From Spirosoma telluris (lineage in GTDB: Bacteria; Bacteroidota; Bacteroidia; Cytophagales; Spirosomataceae): a stretch of 64,000 bases of DNA. The stretch covers positions 5,881,001 to 5,945,000 of the forward strand of contig QLII01000001.1 in assembly GCA_003259005.1 (NCBI GenBank). The letters run 5' to 3'. Under the pieces are notes generated by a model that ran no database searches, was not told the origin of the DNA, and worked only from the letters and a program-made list of their open reading frames with translations. The position numbers and the translations under genes were made by a program. Numbering within the stretch: position 1 is the stretch's first letter; each line of letters starts with the position of its first letter. Of this stretch, positions 28,501-36,982 are shown piece after piece.

Positions 28501-29207
28501 CGCTGATGGTGCTTAAGCAACGCTACGGTGCCGATGCCATGCCTAAGTTTTTGAAGTATAGCCTGGATCGCTACCTGCGTGGCAGGGCGAACGAAGATAA
28601 ATTCGAGGCTAATATGCTCGATAACGACACGCGGTCTTATGTATGGTATCAGAAAGGATCAATGCTCATGTATGCCTTACAGGATTATATTGGCGAAGCG
28701 CGCGTCAACCAGGCCATGAACGACTATATGAAAGCAGCTCGATTCCGCCAGAAAGCACCGTTTACAACCTCGCTGGAATGGTATAGTTTTCTAAAAGCCG
28801 CCACACCTGATTCGCTGAAACCCTGGTTAACGGATAATTTCGAAAAACTGACGCTTTACGATAACCGCATCACCAAAGCTGAAGCGAAGTCAATCGGCAA
28901 CGGGAAATATAGCGTGAAACTTTATGTTCGCACAGCAACCGAGTATTACGACAAAACCGGTAAAGAACTGGAAAAAGGAAAAGGGCCAGTTATTGCCGAT
29001 ATTGCCGTATTAACTGACGATGGTAAAAACAAAGATGGCCTGACCACCAAAGTGCCACTCCTAATGCAGAAACGCAGCCTGACACCCGGTGAGCACATTA
29101 TTGAAGTAACCGTGAAGGGCAAGCCTGTAAAAGCGGGCATTGACCCATATAATAAGCTGATAGACCGCGTTTCGGATGATAATTTAGTGAAGGTAGATAT
29201 GCTGTAA
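25562..29207 (+). CDS. ABC-2 permease fused to M1 aminopeptidase, two frameshifts
   Basis: The restored protein is about 1215 residues. The first roughly 580 residues hold about a dozen membrane segments in two ABC-2-like halves (start MFGEIFKFELAYRLKRPATY). The rest is a periplasm-facing M1 gluzincin domain with HEVAHQWWGHQ and the third zinc ligand in SETMAEYSALM 19-20 residues later. Breaks lie near 25918-25919 (GG) and 28460-28464 (GGGGG); one base at each restores GMLGIVIGSLLG and SRTRGANQISETM. The fusion is known in Bacteroidota, but its substrate is not established. The neighbouring ATPase completes the transporter. Confidence 0.9.
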
Positions 29208-29210
29208 ATC

Positions 29211-30281
29211 ATGAAGATAAATTTGTTTAAACTGTTTACTCGATTTCACCTCACCCCCAGCCCCTCTCCTAAAACTAGGAGAGGGGAGCAGATTCGCCTG
29301 TTTTTTAGCCCCTCCCCTTATTTCAAGGGGAGGAGTTGGGGTGGGGTAAAATGTGGTAGTCTGTTTACTAGATTCGCAGTCCTTACTTGCCTAACTTTTG
29401 TAAGCTCCTTACTCGCGCTAACACCGCCAACCTACTGGCGTCCACCCGCCGATAGCCGAATTCCAGCCGGTGAGCTTGGGAAGCAAATCCGCTATGGTCG
29501 CGAGTTGATCGCCCATACGGCTAAATACCTGGGTCCAACGGGTTCGGTGAAACACCTGTCGAATGGCATGAACTGCCAGAACTGTCACCTTGATGCAGGC
29601 ACAAAAGTGCTGGGTAACAATTACTCGGGCGTATTTTCCACTTATCCTAAGTTTCGTGACCGTTCAGGAGCTGTCGAAACTATTGTGAAGCGCGTATCCG
29701 ACTGTTTTGAACGTAGCCTGGCCGGTAAAGCGCCTGATAGCACGAGCCGCGAGATGAAAGCCATTGTAGCGTATATTCAGTGGCTTGGCACCGATGTTCC
29801 CAAAGGTGAACGGCCTGAGGGCGTCGGACTGGCCAAACTGGCGTATCTGGACCGGGCGGCTGATTCAACGAAAGGCCGACTGATCTATATGGCTAAATGT
29901 CAGGTCTGCCACGGCCTAAAAGGCGAAGGCATGAAGGCAGCAGGTGCAAAAGAGTATGTATATCCGCCTATGTGGGGGCCAAACAGCTATAATGATGGAG
30001 CCGGATTGTTCCGACTGTCGGGCTTTGCGGGGTATGTGAAAAACAACATGCCCTTTGGGGCGACCTATGCCAGTCCGCAGTTAAGCGACGAAGAGGCCTG
30101 GGATGTAGCCGCCTTTATCAATTCAATGCCCCGGCCCCACAAAGACCAAAGCAGTGACTGGCCTAAGATCGCCAGCAAGCCCGTTGATTTTCCATTTGGC
30201 CCCTACGCTGATTCATTCAGCGAACGTCAACATAAGTTTGGACCGTATCAGCCAATTGCCGATGCACGAAAAGCAAAGTAA
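29211..30281 (+). CDS. Diheme cytochrome c, thiosulfate-dehydrogenase (TsdA)-like
   Basis: Two class I heme motifs are present: CQNCH (residues 122-126) and CQVCH (230-234). NGMNCQNCHLDAG, YPKFRDRSGAVETIVKRVSD and Cys165 in RVSDCFERS match the TsdA group, where a Cys is the distal ligand of heme 1. TsdA oxidises thiosulfate to tetrathionate or the reverse, in the periplasm. A repeat element sits inside the 5' end in frame: residues 1-12 and 51 onward together would make a normal signal peptide. A DsrE-like gene and a LysR gene follow. Confidence 0.85.
   Translation: MKINLFKLFTRFHLTPSPSPKTRRGEQIRLFFSPSPYFKGRSWGGVKCGSLFTRFAVLTCLTFVSSLLALTPPTYWRPPADSRIPAGELGKQIRYGRELIAHTAKYLGPTGSVKHLSNGMNCQNCHLDAGTKVLGNNYSGVFSTYPKFRDRSGAVETIVKRVSDCFERSLAGKAPDSTSREMKAIVAYIQWLGTDVPKGERPEGVGLAKLAYLDRAADSTKGRLIYMAKCQVCHGLKGEGMKAAGAKEYVYPPMWGPNSYNDGAGLFRLSGFAGYVKNNMPFGATYASPQLSDEEAWDVAAFINSMPRPHKDQSSDWPKIASKPVDFPFGPYADSFSERQHKFGPYQPIADARKAK
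29232..29369. repeat. In-frame intergenic-type repeat inserted in a signal-peptide region
   Basis: ctgtttact at 29232-29240 recurs at 29361-29369, and 14 of 15 bases match if extended. Between them lies a GC-rich palindrome (cacccccagcccctctcc... ...aaggggaggagttggggtgg), a type of repeat often found between genes. The offset is 129 bases, exactly 43 codons, so the reading frame is kept and encodes TPSPSPKTRRGE and SPYFKGRSWGGVK. Confidence 0.8.
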
Positions 30282-30309
30282 CTTTACTCAAAATCAAAAA
30301 CTAAAACTC

Positions 30310-30768
30310 ATGAAGAATTTCCCCTACCTGTTCTTGTTGGCTTTCCTGACCGCTCTAGTACCAGCTATGGCGCAAACAAATGAAACGGGCACGTTTCACG
30401 GTGCGCAACCTACCAAAGAACGATACCATGCCGTTTATCAACTCAATACCGGTGATACGTCTGTTATTCGACATGCGCTGGCTAACATTCAGAATTCCCT
30501 AAACGACCCACGCTTAAAGGGAAAACTCGATATTGAATTAGTCGTCTACAGTGGCGCGTTCGTAACCTATCAAAAAGGCAAAGCCTATTTTGAGAAGGAA
30601 CTCCAAAATCTTCAGAAACAGGGTGTTATTCTGGCTATGTGCGAAAACACCATGAAGATGCGGAAACTCAGCCGCGATGAGATGTACCCCTTCATTAGCT
30701 ACGTACCCACCGCCAACGGCGAACTCATTATCCGCCAGCAGGAAGGCTGGGCCATTATTCGTCCGTAA
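30310..30768 (+). CDS. Secreted DsrE/DsrF-like protein
   Basis: I choose ATG 30310 because it opens a clear signal peptide (MKNFPYLFLLAFLTALVPAM, then AQ); upstream in-frame starts lie inside the cytochrome gene. The mature part (YHAVYQLNTGDTSVIRHALA, KLDIELVVYSGAFVTYQKGK, GVILAMCENTMKMR) has the DsrE fold with a conserved Cys in AMCENTM. DsrE-family proteins bind or carry reactive sulfur. It lies 28 bases after the TsdA-like cytochrome, supporting a shared sulfur role. Confidence 0.87.
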   Translation: MKNFPYLFLLAFLTALVPAMAQTNETGTFHGAQPTKERYHAVYQLNTGDTSVIRHALANIQNSLNDPRLKGKLDIELVVYSGAFVTYQKGKAYFEKELQNLQKQGVILAMCENTMKMRKLSRDEMYPFISYVPTANGELIIRQQEGWAIIRP

Positions 30769-30777
30769 CTTTGCTCC

Positions 30778-31674
30778 ATGCTCGCTTTTCGCCTGAATGT
30801 TTTTTATACCGTTGCCAAGCGGCTTAGTTTTACGAAAGCGGCTGCTGAATTGTATGTGACGCAACCTGCCGTCACGAAGCATATTCAGGAACTCGAACAT
30901 CACTTTGGTACGGCCCTCTTCGATCGGCGGGGCAATCAAATCAGTCTGACAGCTGCCGGTAATTTGCTGCTGAGTCATGCCGAAACCATCATGGCGACTT
31001 ACCGCCAACTGGAGTTCGATATGAACGCACTCAAGGGCAAACCGGCGGGTGCGCTTCGGGTAGGCGCGAGTACGACCGTAGCTCAATATGTGATTCCGCC
31101 CGTGCTGGCTCGTTTCCATGAGCAATCGGCCGATGTGGCTATCTCCCTGTTGAATGGGAATACTGAGCAAATTGAACAGGCACTACTCAACAATGATATT
31201 GAGTTAGGCCTGGTGGAGGGTCGAACGCATCACAGCGACATTCGCTATACGTCCTTTGTAAAAGACGAACTGGTGCTCATTTGCCGTGCTGACCACCCAC
31301 TCGCCGATCGCGACGAGATTACACTCGATGAATTGCGCACCGTACCGATTGTCCTGCGTGAACGCGGCTCGGGCTCATTGGAAGTAATTGAACACGCGCT
31401 TCGGGGTGTTGGGCTGCGACTTACCGATCTGACTATTGAAATGCAGTTAGGGAGTACCGAAAGTATCAAATCGTATCTCGGCAGTTCGCGCTGTATGGCG
31501 TTTGTTTCGGTCTTTGCGGTTCAGCATGAATTACAGGCGGGTACGCTGAAAGTCCTTGATGTACAGGGCCTTTCCATTCAGCGAGATTTATACTCCATTC
31601 AATTGCAGGGCGTTAGCGAAGGCCTGGCCGATACCTTCATGCGCTTCGCCCGACAGCATTATAAGCGAGGGTAA
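30778..31674 (+). CDS. LysR family transcriptional regulator
   Basis: The 298-residue protein has the LysR winged helix at the N-terminus (FYTVAKRLSFTKAAAELYVT, QPAVTKHIQELEHHFGTALF) and a type 2 periplasmic-binding effector domain (ALRVGASTTVAQYVIPPVLA). It is closest in look to the CysL/CbbR-like group that often controls sulfur or anion metabolism. It begins 9 bases after the DsrE gene in the same direction, so it may be in the operon it controls. Confidence 0.92.
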   Translation: MLAFRLNVFYTVAKRLSFTKAAAELYVTQPAVTKHIQELEHHFGTALFDRRGNQISLTAAGNLLLSHAETIMATYRQLEFDMNALKGKPAGALRVGASTTVAQYVIPPVLARFHEQSADVAISLLNGNTEQIEQALLNNDIELGLVEGRTHHSDIRYTSFVKDELVLICRADHPLADRDEITLDELRTVPIVLRERGSGSLEVIEHALRGVGLRLTDLTIEMQLGSTESIKSYLGSSRCMAFVSVFAVQHELQAGTLKVLDVQGLSIQRDLYSIQLQGVSEGLADTFMRFARQHYKRG

Positions 31675-31676
31675 TT

Positions 31677-31775
31677 GGTGGAGTGAGTGGAGTAGTGAAG
31701 TAAGTGGAGTAGTGGAGTAGGTGCAGTGAGTACGTTAATTAAGCAACTGACTACACTTACTTTACCTACTCCACT
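31677..31775. repeat. Intergenic inverted repeat, gtggagtag family
   Basis: Left: repeated gtggagtgagtggagtag words; right: ctacacttactttacctact and ccac. The same word set occurs at 57090-57200. The right edge overlaps the 3' end of the membrane-protein gene, whose last codons and TAG stop are made of this repeat. Confidence 0.7.
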
Positions 31776-33535
31776 TTATATAACCAGATGCGCCAATAAC
31801 TTTCCGGTTCATCGAATACCTTTTCCAAACGAAGACGATTGGCTGCGGCATTGTCGATAGGTACGGCCGAAATCACGTATTGGCCGTTTAGTGCGACTAG
31901 CGCATCGGTGTTTAGTTGCAGATGATAGACGGACCTGTTCTGCGCTTTCCCGAACAGATAATTCATACCCAACTCGGCTGTGTAGAGATAAACACGGCAG
32001 GCATAGGCGTCATAATAAACCCGCATTTGTCGAGTGCCCTTAGCCAGTTCGGTTGCAATGATTTTTCGGAAAGCGTATTTATAGGGGAGAGGGTAATTGT
32101 TCTGGTAGCTATCCAGCGTATAGAAGCCGTTGAACTGCGCAACAGATGGGTGCATCCCCAGACAGATAACCCGGTAATCGGCTTGCGGTTTGCCAATATA
32201 ATCGCGGATTTGAGCAAACTGCTTTTCGGCGAAAAACGCCCGAAACGACGGTTGTTCGGCTTCCGTAATGTAGCCCGTCATCTTCCCGATATTGATACGC
32301 CATTCTTTATTGGCAAAAATCATCAATACCAATTGTACGCTTAAAAACAGCCGATTCCAGCTCGAATTTGCCCGAAACTGCCGCAAAGACAGCGCGAAGA
32401 GAAAGAACCAGAGCGTCGGGAGCAGGAAATAGAACCGATCGAATTGAAAAACACGGAATTTCAACCCCAACGAACTGTCACCCAGCCAAACAACCAGATA
32501 GTGGTAACATCCGTGAATCAGACAGAAGATGGCTGCCAGAATTGGTAAACCAATAAGCCAACGAACAGCCAGAAAATCCCGTCGTTGGTAGGCTCGCCAC
32601 GCCCCTAGACCAGCTACCATTAAAATTCCTGCCGTCAGAAAGGCGCCCGTATTAAACATTGGCCAAACGAATAAATCAGCACTTCGGCGCAGACTGTCCA
32701 CGAGCTTCATGGAGCGCAACTGGCTGTAATCGAACTCGGTACGCTGGGAGATGTATGTTTGGTTAATAAATCCATAAATCAATTCCCATTCACTGGCTAG
32801 ATATAATAACGCGAGCAGAAGTAAGCCGTTGATATAGCCCAAATTGATTTGCCGGAGACGAATCATGCTCCATAAGCCAATCATACCCAATGCGACACAA
32901 ATGAATAAACCGGCCCAAACGAAAAAGGAATAAAATGGAAACAGCCCAATAATGAGCCAATCATACCAGTGCGAACGTTTTTGCAACAGGTTTAGAAAAG
33001 CAACTAATAAGAGTGGCTGCCCAGTTACCGATGCTCCATGGACAATGTAACAAGGCACTAGCGCAAACAAAAAAGCCAGCGCAACACGTGTGAATGCCCA
33101 GTTAGGTTCGGGTAAAACGTGCTTTTTGAGTAGCAAATACATGCCTACGAATCCAATACCATGTACAGCCGCGAAGTTGAACACCTGTGCTGCATAAGGA
33201 GGAAGAAGCCAAAACGAGAGTACTTCGAAATTTAACCCGGTCCGAAAGGCTGAACGTGGAATACCTGTGAAGGATGGTGCGGCATTCCGACCGTCACTCA
33301 TCATATTCGGAATCACCGTTTTTAAGTCAAAATCAAAAGCAGTTCTGGTGAGCTTAAGTAGATACAGATATAGAAAATCGCTATCTAAATTGTCGTGGAT
33401 GGTCAAATGCGCACCTTCGCCCAGCCAGATATAGGGGAAAACGTAAAGAACTAAAAGCCCGATAGCAAGCAGCAGATACGCTTTTTCGGAAGAGGAAGGG
33501 GTGCGTAACGAACGAGGAGACATAAGAAAGACCAA
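31766..33535 (-). CDS. Polytopic membrane protein, possibly DUF6044/YkoS-like
   Basis: The 589-residue protein has about a dozen hydrophobic segments up to roughly residue 400 and a soluble C-terminal domain of about 180 residues (EAEQPSFRAFFAEKQFAQIR, DSYQNNYPLPYKYAFRKII). A luminal-type loop after TM1 carries HLTIHDNLDSDFLYLYLL, reminiscent of GT-C glycosyltransferase-like proteins with an acidic first loop. I recall DUF6044 proteins with this layout, but the assignment is tentative and no activity can be given. The stop codon lies in a repeat. The gene is convergent with the LysR gene. Confidence 0.7.
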   Translation of the reverse strand: MVFLMSPRSLRTPSSSEKAYLLLAIGLLVLYVFPYIWLGEGAHLTIHDNLDSDFLYLYLLKLTRTAFDFDLKTVIPNMMSDGRNAAPSFTGIPRSAFRTGLNFEVLSFWLLPPYAAQVFNFAAVHGIGFVGMYLLLKKHVLPEPNWAFTRVALAFLFALVPCYIVHGASVTGQPLLLVAFLNLLQKRSHWYDWLIIGLFPFYSFFVWAGLFICVALGMIGLWSMIRLRQINLGYINGLLLLALLYLASEWELIYGFINQTYISQRTEFDYSQLRSMKLVDSLRRSADLFVWPMFNTGAFLTAGILMVAGLGAWRAYQRRDFLAVRWLIGLPILAAIFCLIHGCYHYLVVWLGDSSLGLKFRVFQFDRFYFLLPTLWFFLFALSLRQFRANSSWNRLFLSVQLVLMIFANKEWRINIGKMTGYITEAEQPSFRAFFAEKQFAQIRDYIGKPQADYRVICLGMHPSVAQFNGFYTLDSYQNNYPLPYKYAFRKIIATELAKGTRQMRVYYDAYACRVYLYTAELGMNYLFGKAQNRSVYHLQLNTDALVALNGQYVISAVPIDNAAANRLRLEKVFDEPESYWRIWLYKVE

Positions 33536-33670
33536 ACCTTATAACCAGGCCGCTGATGCGGTTTTTTAACCTAAAAGGTTACCACAAAAGTACTCAAATT
33601 CGACCAAATGACTGGACGATGGGGTGAGCCGCTGGTTTTTTGTACTTTTACACACAGACTCCCAATCATC

Positions 33671-35227
33671 ATGCAAACTTCGTCTATATTACATGTATTG
33701 GTCACGATTGCCCTGACCGCGACTTCGGTACAGGCACAAAATCGACCAGTTAAAGATGTTTCTTCGGCCGCAAAAAAAGCGGTTACTGTTTCAAAATTGC
33801 CAGAATGGGCTATTTCCCGCGCTGAAGTCGAAGCGCATACCCGATTTCTGGCATCTGACGAATTACAAGGACGCCGAACAGGTGAACCAGGCAACTGGAC
33901 GGCAGCTCGCTACATTGCCGAGCAATTTCGTCAACTTGGCCTAAAACCGGCCGTAACGACTGATAGTCAGCAAGATTATTTTCAGCGTATTAATTTGGAA
34001 AAAGTGAAACCGGCTACGTCAGCAACGATGCTTCTTGGCAAAGATACACTTCAACTTGGCAAACAGCTGATTGTCATGGCTGGTAATGCAACGACTAGTT
34101 CGGGCGAGGTTGTCTATGTTGGTTATGGACTCAACGATGGAGATGAAGGTTATAAAGGGCGCGACGTGAAAGGGCGAATTGTGGTGGCCCAGGGTGGTTC
34201 GCCAGATGCGAAAAGCCCACGTGAAATCTTTAACGCATCGGCAGCGAAGCGCAAACTAGCGGGCGAAAAAGGAGCAACCGCCCTGATCGAACTCTACAAT
34301 GAAGCGACACCCTGGGGGCTGGTAAGTCAGTATTTCAACCGGGAGCAGATGACTGTATCAGCGCCTTCCGATGATAAGACTCCGCTAACGCACGTCTGGG
34401 TAAACAACGCAAACAATCAGTATAAACAACTGAAAGAGGCAGGTCAAACCATTACCCTTCGCACATCGGGTCGCCCATTAACATTTTCGTCAACGGCTAA
34501 TGTTGCCGGAATTATTGAAGGTACCGACCCCGTGTTGAAAAATGAATACGTTATCTTATCGGCCCACTTCGACCACATTGGCGCTGGTCGGCAAGCAGGC
34601 ACCCCTTATCAACCTGGCGACAGCATTTTCAACGGGGCACGGGATAATGCCATTGGGACAGTTGCTCTGCTTGAATCGGCAAAAGTTCTGATGCAGCAGC
34701 GTCCCAAACGATCGGTGCTGGTACTGGCCCTTACCGGCGAAGAGGTTGGTTTGGTAGGAAGTCGCTATTATGGCGAGCACCCATTAGTGCCGTTTAAACA
34801 AACGATTTTCGATCTCAACAGCGATGGTGCAGGTTATAACGATACAACCATTGTATCCGTTATTGGGCTGGAACGAACAGGGGCGAAAACTGAAATTGAA
34901 ACGGCAGCCAAAGCCTTCGGGTTAAGTGTGTTTGCCGAACCTGCTCCGGAACAAGGTCTTTTTGACCGCTCGGATAATGTTAGCTTTGCGGCTAAAGGCA
35001 TACCCGCCCCAACGTTTTCGGCTGGGTTCAAAACCTTCGATCAGGCCATTGGTAAATATTACCATCAAGCTATTGATAACCCCGAATCGCTGGATTTTAC
35101 GTACGTGCAACGCTTTTGTCAGGCATATGCCTACGCTGCCCGTCTGATTGCTGATCGTGTAACCCGTCCGCAATGGTCGGCAGGTGATAAGTATGAAGCA
35201 GCAGCGAAAGCCTTGTATGGGTACTAG
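33671..35227 (+). CDS. M28 family zinc peptidase with PA domain
   Basis: ATG 33671 opens a signal peptide (MQTSSILHVLVTIALTATSV, QAQ); an upstream in-frame ATG at 33608 would add 21 unlikely residues. The 518-residue protein has a PA insert (about 110-260) and the M28 zinc ligands in LSAHFDHIG, GARDNAIGTVALLE, LALTGEEVGLVGS and FDLNSDGAGYND. This resembles secreted bacterial aminopeptidases. Periplasmic or extracellular peptide degradation is expected. Confidence 0.92.
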   Translation: MQTSSILHVLVTIALTATSVQAQNRPVKDVSSAAKKAVTVSKLPEWAISRAEVEAHTRFLASDELQGRRTGEPGNWTAARYIAEQFRQLGLKPAVTTDSQQDYFQRINLEKVKPATSATMLLGKDTLQLGKQLIVMAGNATTSSGEVVYVGYGLNDGDEGYKGRDVKGRIVVAQGGSPDAKSPREIFNASAAKRKLAGEKGATALIELYNEATPWGLVSQYFNREQMTVSAPSDDKTPLTHVWVNNANNQYKQLKEAGQTITLRTSGRPLTFSSTANVAGIIEGTDPVLKNEYVILSAHFDHIGAGRQAGTPYQPGDSIFNGARDNAIGTVALLESAKVLMQQRPKRSVLVLALTGEEVGLVGSRYYGEHPLVPFKQTIFDLNSDGAGYNDTTIVSVIGLERTGAKTEIETAAKAFGLSVFAEPAPEQGLFDRSDNVSFAAKGIPAPTFSAGFKTFDQAIGKYYHQAIDNPESLDFTYVQRFCQAYAYAARLIADRVTRPQWSAGDKYEAAAKALYGY

Positions 35228-35235
35228 TGCTTTTT

Positions 35236-35335
35236 CAATTTAGAATCGATAGAATCCAAAGAATCTATCGATTCTGATAATCAGGCATCTAGTATCAAAA
35301 GAATCAATTAGGGTCTATAGGATCTATTTTGGAAG
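35236..35335. repeat. Intergenic inverted repeat, gaatc family
   Basis: agaatcgatagaatccaaag is mirrored by aatctatcgattct, with further gaatc and ggatct words to the right. It resembles 19905-20005. No gene is present between the M28 gene and DUF4834. Confidence 0.6.
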
Positions 35336-35473
35336 AGTACTAGTAGAGTTTGTCGCAAGGTGCTTTTACCTAATAAAATACGCTCTCCGATCAACCCGGA
35401 TAAAAACCGTCTGACAAAAGAGAAAACTAAACGTCGCTAGCCAACGTTTATTGACTACTAACGATACGCTGAC

Positions 35474-35707
35474 ATGTTGCTCAAATATTTGTTTATCATC
35501 ACTCTCATTATTCTGTTTGTACCGCCAGTGCGCCGATTTGTGTTTTACCTGTTGGTTGGCCGACAATTAGTGAAGCAACAGAAACAGCAGGCAGCTGGTC
35601 GAGGAGGTCGTCGTGAAGGTGAAATACGGGTGGAAAATCGTCCTGGGAAAAAGAATGGTCCTCGTTACAAAGGAGGGGAATATGTTGATTATGAAGAGGT
35701 AAAGTAG
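35474..35707 (+). CDS. DUF4834 family small membrane protein
   Basis: A 77-residue protein: one N-terminal membrane segment (LLKYLFIITLIILFVPPVRR), a short amphipathic stretch (FVFYLLVGRQLVKQQ) and a basic tail ending GGEYVDYEEVK, the conserved acidic-aromatic end of DUF4834. The family is restricted to Bacteroidota and has no assigned function. A strong palindromic terminator follows. Confidence 0.85.
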   Translation: MLLKYLFIITLIILFVPPVRRFVFYLLVGRQLVKQQKQQAAGRGGRREGEIRVENRPGKKNGPRYKGGEYVDYEEVK

Positions 35708-35756
35708 AGCCTATAAATAGATTCTAGTGATTTCTGGATTGGATGCTAGAGGTCAT

Positions 35757-35808
35757 GCGAACTAAAACTGCCCGTTAAACCGAGGTTTAACGGGCAGTTT
35801 TAGTTCGC
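35757..35808. terminator. Perfect 25-bp palindrome, bidirectional terminator
   Basis: Arms 35757-35781 and 35784-35808 are exact complements around GA. It has T-rich flanks on both sides (ttttagtt). It lies between convergent genes, and its right half overlaps the last codons and the TAA stop of the lipoprotein gene. Confidence 0.88.
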
Positions 35809-36225
35809 GGTCGTCTCCATTTCTTTTTTATACTTAACGGCTACACCCGTCATTACATAGCCGTTATCGGTGGTCGAGGTGTAGTATGTATACTTGACGG
35901 CTACCAGGGCATCGGCACCCAGTTTCTTGGCTTGCATTGTCAGGCGGGCCAGCATCAATTCTTTCTGCTGCATATCATTTCCCCGACTCAACATGCGTTG
36001 ATTGCCCGATTGGCGCTGAGTAAGCGGTACTTCACCTTTTACTTCCAGATCCTGGATGGGCGCAAAGGGGCGATCGGGTCGCTGGTTGTCATAGAAAACG
36101 TCAACCGGATAATGGGTCTTGTTATTCAGGTAGACGATAGGCTGAAAGCAGCCTGTTACGCACAGCATAATAACAGCGAACAATAATCTTCCCATCATTA
36201 CTTGTTTTGTAGTGTCATTCATCAC
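35800..36225 (-). CDS. Lipoprotein with YbjQ-like domain
   Basis: The 141-residue protein has a lipoprotein signal with Cys26 in LCVTGCFQP. The C-terminal part (ARLTMQAKKLGADALVAVKY, DNGYVMTGVAVKYKKE) resembles YbjQ/DUF74-type domains (LGADAVVGVRY... GTAV). Function is unknown. Its ATG overlaps the purN stop by 4 bases, so the two are translationally coupled. The stop codon lies within a terminator palindrome. A later ATG (residue 11) is also possible. Confidence 0.75.
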   Translation of the reverse strand: MMNDTTKQVMMGRLLFAVIMLCVTGCFQPIVYLNNKTHYPVDVFYDNQRPDRPFAPIQDLEVKGEVPLTQRQSGNQRMLSRGNDMQQKELMLARLTMQAKKLGADALVAVKYTYYTSTTDNGYVMTGVAVKYKKEMETTAN

Positions 36226-36821
36226 TGGTTCGCCAGCCCGGTCATCATTAACATTTCGGCCACAACTCTCGGATAGTGTTCATGCTCCAGCACTTGTACG
36301 TTCCGGGCTACGTCGTCGGGCGTATCAGTGGTGGCAACTGGGCAGCGAGCCTGGAAAATAATCTGCCCTTCGTCGTAATGCTCGTTTACATAGTGAATTG
36401 TGATGCCTGATTCCGTCTCTCTGGCTGCCACGACGGCTTCATGAACGAAGTGTCCGTACATGCCTTTCCCACCAAATTTAGGTAATAAAGCCGGGTGAAT
36501 GTTAATAATTTTATTCGGGAAAGCCCGCACCAATTCGCTGGGCATTAGCCACATAAAGCCAGCTAATACAATCAGGTCAATGTTTTGGTTAAGAAGAAGT
36601 TGTGTAATGCGACTGGTATTATAAAACGTTGTTCGGTCAAACAGTAAAACTGGGATATGTAAACGCTGTCCGAATCCACGGCGGGCGCGCTCAATAACGC
36701 CCGCCTTTGGGTTGTTTGAAACGATCAGCGAAATCTCAACGTCGGTGTTATCCGCGAAGTACTCAGCAATTTTTTCGGCATTCGAGCCAGAACCAGAAGC
36801 AAACAGGACGATACGTTTCAA
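36222..36821 (-). CDS. purN: Phosphoribosylglycinamide formyltransferase (GART)
   Basis: The 199-residue enzyme has the formyltransferase start RIVLFASGSGSNAEKIAEYF, the catalytic-region INIHPALLPKFGGKGMYG with conserved His, and SGITIHYVNEHYDEGQIIFQ with the catalytic Asp. It transfers formyl from 10-formyl-THF to GAR in step 3 of purine synthesis, in the cytosol. Length is normal. It is followed by a coupled lipoprotein gene, an unusual partner. Confidence 0.95.
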   Translation of the reverse strand: MKRIVLFASGSGSNAEKIAEYFADNTDVEISLIVSNNPKAGVIERARRGFGQRLHIPVLLFDRTTFYNTSRITQLLLNQNIDLIVLAGFMWLMPSELVRAFPNKIINIHPALLPKFGGKGMYGHFVHEAVVAARETESGITIHYVNEHYDEGQIIFQARCPVATTDTPDDVARNVQVLEHEHYPRVVAEMLMMTGLANQ

Positions 36822-36843
36822 GGTAGGTAGAAGTCGTTAGTTG

Positions 36844-36929
36844 TTAGTCGCTAGTTGTCAGTTCATAACAGATTGATAGTTGCTTATCTTGCAACTACTA
36901 TTGACTGAAGACTGACAACTAGCGACTAA
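36844..36929. repeat. Inverted repeat, gactgac/tagtcgct family (19-bp perfect core)
   Basis: TTAGTCGCTAGTTGTCAGT at 36844-36862 is the exact complement of 36911-36929, with partly paired sequence between. It fills the gap between the divergent purN and LolD-like genes, so their promoters must lie in or next to it. Confidence 0.8.
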
Positions 36930-36982
36930 TACCGCCAAAATTACAACTTTTGCCTATTTTTGTGGATACTCGCCTGAATCTG

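Noticed and set aside
30154-30309. Longer N-terminus for the DsrE-like protein
   Set aside because: The extra residues overlap the 3' end of the cytochrome gene in another frame; ATG 30310 opens a proper signal peptide.
30538-31170. Minus-strand frame of 210 codons opposite DsrE and LysR
   Set aside because: Antisense to two clear genes and without recognisable motifs.
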